Below, in pieces: positions 31,242-36,035 of a stretch of DNA of 36,035 bases; position 1 is the stretch's first letter; every line of letters starts with the position of its first letter. This DNA is from an uncultured Lachnospiraceae bacterium (GTDB lineage: Bacteria > Bacillota > Clostridia > Lachnospirales > Lachnospiraceae). The DNA is taken from positions 1 through 36,035 of the forward strand of contig CAMOGQ010000021.1 of NCBI GenBank assembly GCA_946614165.1, in the 5' to 3' direction. The position numbers were made by a program, and so were the translations under genes. The notes under the pieces are model-generated. The model was not told the DNA's origin and did no database searches. It was given only the letters and a program-made list of their open reading frames with translations.

Positions 31242-32219
31242 ATGCAAAAAGTCACCGTTCAGAAAGCGGTAAATGAATACCTTTCCCTGACTGACAAAAA
31301 GAGCCTGCTTTATGCCCTGACCATCAGGGATGCACAGAAAGAGAAGGATTTGAAGAAGAAAGCCCATACTATTCTCGAAGCTTTTTTGGATGAGTGCGAT
31401 TATCTGTCTGAATCTGTTCGGGTACCTGATATTGGAGAGATGATCCGGGCATCCCTTCAGGATGTTATCTGGGCCATGAAGCGTAAGTCCGGAGAAGAGT
31501 ATCTTGTCTGTAATGATTTCTTTGCCTTCCTGGGAGACCGGTATAAGATCATTGTGCGTCCTTTTGACAGGCAGTTGACACCCCTGGAACGCCAGCTTTC
31601 CATAGCGAAAGACATGCATGATTTCAATAAGGCCAGGACTTTTGACAGGAATGATGTGGCCCGCAGGTACCTGGTAAGTGACCGTACGATTGATTCCGAT
31701 CTTGCTGCCCTCTACGACGGGATTTCTGTCATGGACCAGAAGCTTGTTCTGAAGGATTTTCATCTGAAAAGCAAAAAAGTCACAGCCGTTTCCACAATGC
31801 ATCCACTTTTCCTGACCCAGAATCTGACCCAGATCGTCTGCATGCTGGAGGGGCTTCACAGGATGGAGGACAACTGGGCCCTGCGGTCCTATGCCCGCAG
31901 TTCTGCTGTCAGTATCTGGCATCAGCTCTCAGGTTATGCCAGGGACAGGATACAGGGGACCCTGACAGATCTCATGGATCTGGAGCGAGGCTGGTACGAG
32001 GAAATCAATGAGGAAGCCGAACGACAGGCTGAGCAGATGTTTTATAATGAAAGCGAAGTGAGTGACAGCTTCGGGAGACTGATGTATGCCATGAAAGGGG
32101 AGCTTTCCTGCTCTATCGTTTACGTTGACGATGATGACACGGCGGTTGAAATCTATGGCAGAGTGGTTCGCATTAGAGAATCGAGGATAGAGATCCTTGA
32201 GGATGGGGCAGTACCGTAG
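31242..32219 (+). CDS. Helix-turn-helix (WYL-like) DNA-binding protein
   Basis: This 325-aa protein has a clear helix-turn-helix at about residues 128-160 (FDRNDVARRYLVSDRTIDSDL), of the HTH_11/DeoR type found at the front of WYL regulators. An N-terminal helical region (1-60) and a C-terminal part with a small beta domain (SIVYVDDDDTAVEIYGRVV near 295) surround it; a typical W-Y-L motif is not seen. WYL-type regulators are frequent controllers of defence operons and often repress them. AGGAGGAA stands nine bases before the ATG, and the gap to the upstream gene is 20 bases. Its likely target is its own operon or the hairpin-controlled gene downstream; this is inference. Confidence 0.7.
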   Translation: MQKVTVQKAVNEYLSLTDKKSLLYALTIRDAQKEKDLKKKAHTILEAFLDECDYLSESVRVPDIGEMIRASLQDVIWAMKRKSGEEYLVCNDFFAFLGDRYKIIVRPFDRQLTPLERQLSIAKDMHDFNKARTFDRNDVARRYLVSDRTIDSDLAALYDGISVMDQKLVLKDFHLKSKKVTAVSTMHPLFLTQNLTQIVCMLEGLHRMEDNWALRSYARSSAVSIWHQLSGYARDRIQGTLTDLMDLERGWYEEINEEAERQAEQMFYNESEVSDSFGRLMYAMKGELSCSIVYVDDDDTAVEIYGRVVRIRESRIEILEDGAVP

Positions 32220-32280
32220 TGATCGACAGGAAAAAAATACTGGAAGTAGAAGTCGCAACTGAGTTTCGATGATAGGAGAC

Positions 32281-32337
32281 CTCCTTCATGAGAAAATGTA
32301 TATGTCAGATAAAACACATACATTTTTCATGAAGGAG
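32281..32337 (+). promoter_or_regulatory. Long RNA hairpin that sequesters the ribosome binding site of the HNH fusion gene
   Basis: The left arm (32281-32305) and the right arm (32314-32337) pair over about 24 bases with one bulged G and one wobble, around an 8-base loop. The right arm ends in GAAGGAG, the ribosome site of the gene whose ATG is at 32346; it pairs with CTCCTTC on the left. The T run needed for a terminator is missing, so a translational switch is the better reading. A 14-codon ORF runs through it. Confidence 0.75.
32288..32332 (+). CDS. Possible 14-aa leader peptide inside the hairpin
   Basis: AGGAG (32274-32278) stands nine bases before ATG 32288. The ORF reads MRKCICQIKHIHFS and ends at TGA 32330-32332, immediately before the ribosome site of the downstream gene. 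A ribosome translating it would unfold the hairpin and free that site. It is short enough to be chance; its position is what makes it notable. Confidence 0.4.
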   Translation: MRKCICQIKHIHFS

Positions 32338-32345
32338 ATTTTAAT

Positions 32346-34460
32346 ATGAAGTACGAATTTAAAAGAATCGATGAAATCAGCATCAGTGAATTTGTGAATC
32401 AGATGGAGAGGCAGCAGGCAGCTCTGGACGAACTGCTCGAAAGAAATGCTGATGCTGTAGAAATACTTTCTTATGTGGAGGGTATCCTTGCAAGCGGGCG
32501 TCCCTGCAGAGGGCTGTCGGACGGATTTTTCTGGGGATACGACGAACCTGAAAACATGCCCGGAGATGCCAGAGTGGACCTCTTTTACATGCCTACCTAC
32601 CTCAATACTGCTTTCCTGATGCAGGCATACCGTATGATGCCTGACCGGCTTGAAGAGGGATTCCCTGATTTCAAAGAAAAGCTTTGGCGTGCCATGACTT
32701 CCTGTGCCGGCAGGGAATTTGTCGGTCATGGCTATGACAGGGATGATTTTATCCGGGGAATGAAGATTTTTGCCTCTGTTCACACAAAGGACTTCATGAG
32801 AAGCTGTAGGGAATTGGTTCCGGAAGCTTTTTCCACGGCTTACAGGAGGGCTCTCAGGTCTATTGAAAGAGATGTTTATGATACGGAAAAGTATCTGAAG
32901 AGAGTAGAGGGCAGCTGGGAAAACGACCATCTGGAAGACTACAGGGATATTCTGGAAGCGGAGAATGCAGGTAGACATACACTGTTCGTATACGGAAGCC
33001 TGATGAAAGGCTTCTATAACCATAAGGGATTCCTTGAGAATGCTGTTTTCCTGGGACAGGCTTCCATCTCGGGCTTTGACCTCTATGACCTTGGCAGATA
33101 TCCCGGAATCAAACGGTCTTCTGATGCGGCAGAAGCTCATACAGTACTGGGTGAGCTCTATGAAGTAAACGATGACGAATACGCAGCTATCTGTGAACTG
33201 GAAGGAAACGGAAGCCTTTACCAGAGTGAAATGGTTCCCGCATCTCTTGATGGCAGTAGTAGAGACTGGATGCCTGCGGAAGTGTTTGTCTACCTTGGAA
33301 GAACGGAAGAGAAAATGAAGCTGTCAGGAAGCCCGCAGGCATGGAGGGAGAAAAGCAGAGAGACCTGGGCCGGTACGGATGCCGGTGTTGCAGCCGACTA
33401 TGTATGGTATGCCTGCTACGGGTCCAATATCTGCAGGGAACGGTTCATGAGGTATATTGACAGATGCCAGGACAAGACTCCGCCAGCAGAAGACCGACCC
33501 TACGAATTTGCTCATCCGGTCTTTTTTGCCGGAAAAAGCCGCACTTGGAATTACAAAGGAAAAGCCTTCCTGGATGTGGAAAGGGAAGGGCATGCCTTCG
33601 GAAGAGTCTACAGGATTACCCGGGACCAGTTTTGGGAAGTTGCCTATATGGAAGGCTCCGACTATCGAAATAAGATTCTTCTCGGCACCATGGACGGCTG
33701 CCAGGTGGTGACCTTCACCTGCTTTAACAGAGCGGAAAGGTCAGTCCCTTCACTGGAATACCTGAATGTCATCCTGAAAGGGCTGAAGGAGACCTATCCC
33801 TTATACAGAGAAAGTGCTCTGGCCGGAGAACTGATTCGGGGAATCTTTACCGCAGAGGAGCTTGTTGTATTAAACTGCCTCAGAGAGGCAGAACACGGTC
33901 TCCGGAATGAAGAAATCATAGAGAAGACAGGACTTTCAGGCACGGAAGAGAAGAGAGCCATCGCTTCCCTTGCCCGGCTCAGAGTCATCAGACAGGACAG
34001 AAGAAGCAGGACTTTCAGTATGGAAGATGACAGGGCTGTGTTCTTTACAGAGGCCGGCGAAAGAGAATTGATTGACAGGCTAAGGGCCCTGAAGAGCGAA
34101 GCGCAGGAAATGGCTCAAGTCCCGGCGGATGATCCGCTGACGACCCCTGTCATGGAGGGCGGAAAGAGGAAATATCTTACGACCAGGTATGAGCGGGTCC
34201 CAGCCAACCGCCTTGCGGCCATCCGGATCCACGGGACCACCTGCCAGGTATGCGGCTTCAATTTTGAAGAGCACTACGGAGAACTGGGTAAAGACTATAT
34301 CGAGGTCCACCATTTACGACCGCTTTCTTCGCTGGATGAGGAAGTGGAAGTAGACCCTGTCCGGGATCTGGCCTGCCTCTGCGCCAACTGCCACCGCATG
34401 ATGCACAGGACAGGGGACCATATCATGACAGTAGAAGAACTGAAAAGGGCTTATCATTAG
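32346..34460 (+). CDS. Multidomain protein: two gamma-glutamylcyclotransferase-like domains, winged helix, HNH endonuclease
   Basis: This 704-aa protein has five parts. Residues 1-205 are an unknown helical domain. Residues 212-325 are a gamma-glutamylcyclotransferase (GGCT/AIG2) fold with the Y216-G-S-L substrate loop and the catalytic-type Glu in ELEG (E286). Residues 353-480 repeat the fold with Y358-G-S-N and E436 in MEGSDYRN. Residues about 500-595 read as a winged helix (E-E-L-V-V-L-N-C-L-R, N-E-E-I-I-E-K-T-G-L). Residues 610-704 are an McrA-like HNH nuclease with zinc cysteines C633-x2-C636 and C679-x2-C682, the E-V-H-H-L motif (H655-H656), N681, H683 and H687. GGCT enzymes split gamma-glutamyl amides; HNH enzymes of this type cut DNA, often modified DNA. 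I know of no described system with this combination. Translation is gated by the hairpin just upstream. Confidence 0.83.
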   Translation: MKYEFKRIDEISISEFVNQMERQQAALDELLERNADAVEILSYVEGILASGRPCRGLSDGFFWGYDEPENMPGDARVDLFYMPTYLNTAFLMQAYRMMPDRLEEGFPDFKEKLWRAMTSCAGREFVGHGYDRDDFIRGMKIFASVHTKDFMRSCRELVPEAFSTAYRRALRSIERDVYDTEKYLKRVEGSWENDHLEDYRDILEAENAGRHTLFVYGSLMKGFYNHKGFLENAVFLGQASISGFDLYDLGRYPGIKRSSDAAEAHTVLGELYEVNDDEYAAICELEGNGSLYQSEMVPASLDGSSRDWMPAEVFVYLGRTEEKMKLSGSPQAWREKSRETWAGTDAGVAADYVWYACYGSNICRERFMRYIDRCQDKTPPAEDRPYEFAHPVFFAGKSRTWNYKGKAFLDVEREGHAFGRVYRITRDQFWEVAYMEGSDYRNKILLGTMDGCQVVTFTCFNRAERSVPSLEYLNVILKGLKETYPLYRESALAGELIRGIFTAEELVVLNCLREAEHGLRNEEIIEKTGLSGTEEKRAIASLARLRVIRQDRRSRTFSMEDDRAVFFTEAGERELIDRLRALKSEAQEMAQVPADDPLTTPVMEGGKRKYLTTRYERVPANRLAAIRIHGTTCQVCGFNFEEHYGELGKDYIEVHHLRPLSSLDEEVEVDPVRDLACLCANCHRMMHRTGDHIMTVEELKRAYH

Positions 34461-34638
34461 TAGCTGCTGAACAGGATACTATTATCTGATTATCCGGAAA
34501 ACATAAGAAGTGACAAGGGTCTGGCAACCAAGAGCTTTTGAGGGCTTGTGACAGACTGATAAAATACCTGTACGGCAGCCAGTCAAGGCAGATACTGACT
34601 ACAGGGAGCATAGACTGCTGAATTTGAAAGGGTATCAT

Positions 34639-35031
34639 ATGGAATTAAAGAGGGAAGATATTACCGATAATATCATTATTATCAAAATAAACAGAAGTTA
34701 CAGGCCTGGAATGAGCGCGGAGAGTTTATATGATGCTGCCAGGGGCTGCTGGAAGATAAGCATTCCATACGCCAGCGCTGCTGACTATGCTCTTGCAGTA
34801 TCCTTCGGGGAAGTCAAAGAAGTGTATAAGATATACGAATGGTGCCATGCCTCCGAAGAACGGCGAAAGACCATAGAGTATGATCCTGAAAAGGAAAAAG
34901 GCAGGATCATATTTAAAGGGGAGGTCGCTTCTGAAGAAATCAGAAACAAGTACCTTGGGAAAAATATAAAGGGATTATATAAAAAAGGTGATATGAACCA
35001 CGCCAGAGTTTTTAAGGCATATTGTGAATGA
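34639..35031 (+). CDS. PUA/EVE-like small protein associated with restriction genes
   Basis: This 130-aa protein has the pattern I know from small domains next to restriction enzymes: S-A-E-S-L-Y-D-A-A-R-G-C-W-K-I, then A-D-Y-A-L-A-V-S-F-G-E-V-K-E-V-Y-K-I-Y-E-W, then F-K-G-E-V-A-S-E-E-I-R-N-K-Y-L-G-K and a K-K-G-D-M-N-H end. The fold is likely of the PUA/EVE/ASCH type, which binds modified bases in DNA or RNA. I start at ATG 34639, after GAAAGGG; a TTG at 34624 overlaps that site. It lies 178 bases after the HNH fusion gene and on the same strand. A joint role, with this protein sensing modified DNA, is plausible but inferred. Confidence 0.62.
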   Translation: MELKREDITDNIIIIKINRSYRPGMSAESLYDAARGCWKISIPYASAADYALAVSFGEVKEVYKIYEWCHASEERRKTIEYDPEKEKGRIIFKGEVASEEIRNKYLGKNIKGLYKKGDMNHARVFKAYCE

Positions 35032-35062
35032 ATCAGCATGATGAAAAAAGAGGTGACAGTCC

Positions 35063-35725
35063 ATGATGATAAGTCCGGAAGCCTATTATATTACCAGCCT
35101 GGAAGGAAAGTCTCAGCAGGAGATTATGAAACAGATTCGTTCTTTAAAACGTGAGATCAATCGCCTGAAAAAGAGCATTGAAGAAGTTCCAGTTTCTGGT
35201 CCTGCTATTTATCCGACACCGCTTACCAGAATAAGCTGTTATCGAGATTATCTGTCCAGAGCTGTCAGGGCTTATGAGGATGCCGGCGGGAAATATGAAC
35301 CTACGAAAGCAGAACGCAGATCTCTGGATTTTAACCAGTCCCTGGATTCGATGAAAAAGCTTGTTTTTTCGATCGGCGGCTTTTTTGAAGGTCGCGAAAC
35401 CAGGACCTTTACATTTCTTGATGAAAAAACGGTTCTGACCATAGAGCATACTATGAATTTAAAACCTTCAAATCCGCCCGTTTATTTCCCTGTTTCCAGA
35501 AAGGCATTTACAAACGGGCTTAAAAGAATTCATATTGGGGAATGGAAAAGAGACTATTGTGATCCTGATGTAATGGACGGGACTCAATGGGAGCTGACAT
35601 TCTATTTCTCGGATAAGCATAGAAAAGTCGAGATCTCCGGCAGCAATGCATATCCATATAATTTTGATGATTTAAAATATCTGCTGGGAATAACGGAAGA
35701 TGATTCTGAAGATGACTGGCGGTGA
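35063..35725 (+). CDS. Hypothetical protein, 220 aa
   Basis: The protein starts with a predicted coiled coil (about 12-42, Q-Q-E-I-M-K-Q-I-R-S-L-K-R-E-I-N-R-L-K-K), followed by a mixed alpha/beta part with F-S-I-G-G-F-F-E-G-R-E-T-R-T and L-T-F-Y-F-S-D and an acidic end (D-D-S-E-D-D-W-R). No signal, membrane helix or known motif is present. GAGGTGA lies eight bases before ATG 35063; ATG 35066 is equally possible. It is 31 bases after the PUA-like gene, so the two are probably co-transcribed. Function unknown. Confidence 0.7.
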   Translation: MMISPEAYYITSLEGKSQQEIMKQIRSLKREINRLKKSIEEVPVSGPAIYPTPLTRISCYRDYLSRAVRAYEDAGGKYEPTKAERRSLDFNQSLDSMKKLVFSIGGFFEGRETRTFTFLDEKTVLTIEHTMNLKPSNPPVYFPVSRKAFTNGLKRIHIGEWKRDYCDPDVMDGTQWELTFYFSDKHRKVEISGSNAYPYNFDDLKYLLGITEDDSEDDWR

Positions 35726-35931
35726 ACTTTTCAGGGATGAAGGGGCATGGGCTGAGTAAGAAACAGCGGCAGTTAATGAGAAACTGAGTCAAAAGTGAAG
35801 ACACAGTTATATAAAATGTTCCTGATATACTGAGAAATGATTGTATTTAAGACGGACAGAAATATACGCTGAGGACTGAAAGTGGCGCAAAATTACTATA
35901 ATACTGAGAATTTTCGTATGGAGGCCCTGCC
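35726..35931. other. Intergenic stretch with a TATAAT box
   Basis: No gene is visible. TATAAT at 35897-35902 could be a -10 element for the small ORF that follows; I see no matching -35. Confidence 0.4.
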
Positions 35932-35997
35932 ATGGTGTCTGAAGTTAATATGTTAAGTACAGCAGAGTTATGGAAAAAGCTGCAGACAGCCGTTTGA
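35932..35997 (+). CDS. Small ORF, 21 codons, possibly the start of a broken gene
   Basis: GGAGG (35920-35924) precedes ATG 35932 by seven bases. The ORF reads MVSEVNMLSTAELWKKLQTAV and stops at TGA 35995. The next frame continues with A-V-V-K-D-I-I-P-G-Q-G-R to the window edge, so a one-base shift may have split a longer gene that runs out of the window. Confidence 0.35.
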   Translation: MVSEVNMLSTAELWKKLQTAV

Positions 35998-36035
35998 GGC
36001 GGTCGTCAAAGACATAATTCCCGGTCAGGGAAGGA

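Noticed and set aside
32281..32337. A transcription terminator between the HTH gene and the HNH fusion gene
   Set aside because: The hairpin is not followed by a T run on the plus strand and instead contains the ribosome site of the next gene.

Overview
The window looks like a moderately GC-rich Clostridia chromosome, most probably Lachnospiraceae. The evidence is purine-rich Shine-Dalgarno sites, GTG/TTG starts, lipobox-type lipoproteins, a DUF6440 protein, an Rpn-type PD-(D/E)XK 'transposase' family, and many short hairpin-plus-T terminators. No species marker (rRNA, ribosomal protein) is present, so this is inference from style and gene families.

Layout. 0-2 kb: a GH32 beta-fructosidase-like lipoprotein with its own promoter and terminator. 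2.3-4 kb: an Rpn-family nuclease gene whose 3' end is repeated three times in tandem; the two extra copies are free-standing 77- and 74-codon ORFs with their own ribosome binding sites. 4.7-10.1 kb: a DUF6440 protein, a CatA-like acetyltransferase, a broken aldo/keto reductase (three lesions), a broken old-yellow-enzyme-type flavin oxidoreductase (poly-C frameshift plus a TGA exactly at a 4Fe-4S cysteine) and an intact divergent LysR regulator. 10.4-11.3 kb: a second Rpn-type nuclease. 12.2-16.9 kb: an unrecognised 469-aa protein, a lipoprotein and a 599-aa protein that reads like an IS1634-type transposase lacking its first catalytic aspartate. 17.1-18.0 kb: three tRNA-like genes, two of them odd, interleaved with a duplicated 250-bp spacer. 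18.1-21.2 kb: a small membrane protein and a two-domain lipoprotein on the minus strand, then a divergent pair made of a small HTH-like protein and a membrane-anchored Ser/Thr kinase.

21.5-35.7 kb is an accessory, defence-like island, all on the plus strand: a small membrane-segment protein and a rhodanese; an SF2 helicase with an N-terminal phospholipase-D nuclease domain; an AT-rich orphan fragment; an McrB-like AAA+ ATPase; a 1038-aa McrC-like DUF2357/PD-(D/E)XK protein with TPRs and a second, frameshifted nuclease domain; a hypothetical protein with an EF-hand-like loop; an HTH regulator; a 704-aa protein joining two gamma-glutamylcyclotransferase-like domains, a winged helix and an HNH nuclease; a PUA/EVE-like small protein; and one more unknown. 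Between the HTH regulator and the HNH fusion lies a long hairpin that buries the fusion's ribosome binding site and overlaps a 14-codon leader ORF.

The two most promising novelties are the amplified stand-alone copies of an intragenic Rpn C-terminal protein (2.9-4.0 kb) and the cyclotransferase-HNH fusion with its hairpin/leader control (32.2-34.5 kb). Several genes carry frameshifts in homopolymer runs, so some lesions could be assembly errors; the two nonsense codons are less easily explained that way.
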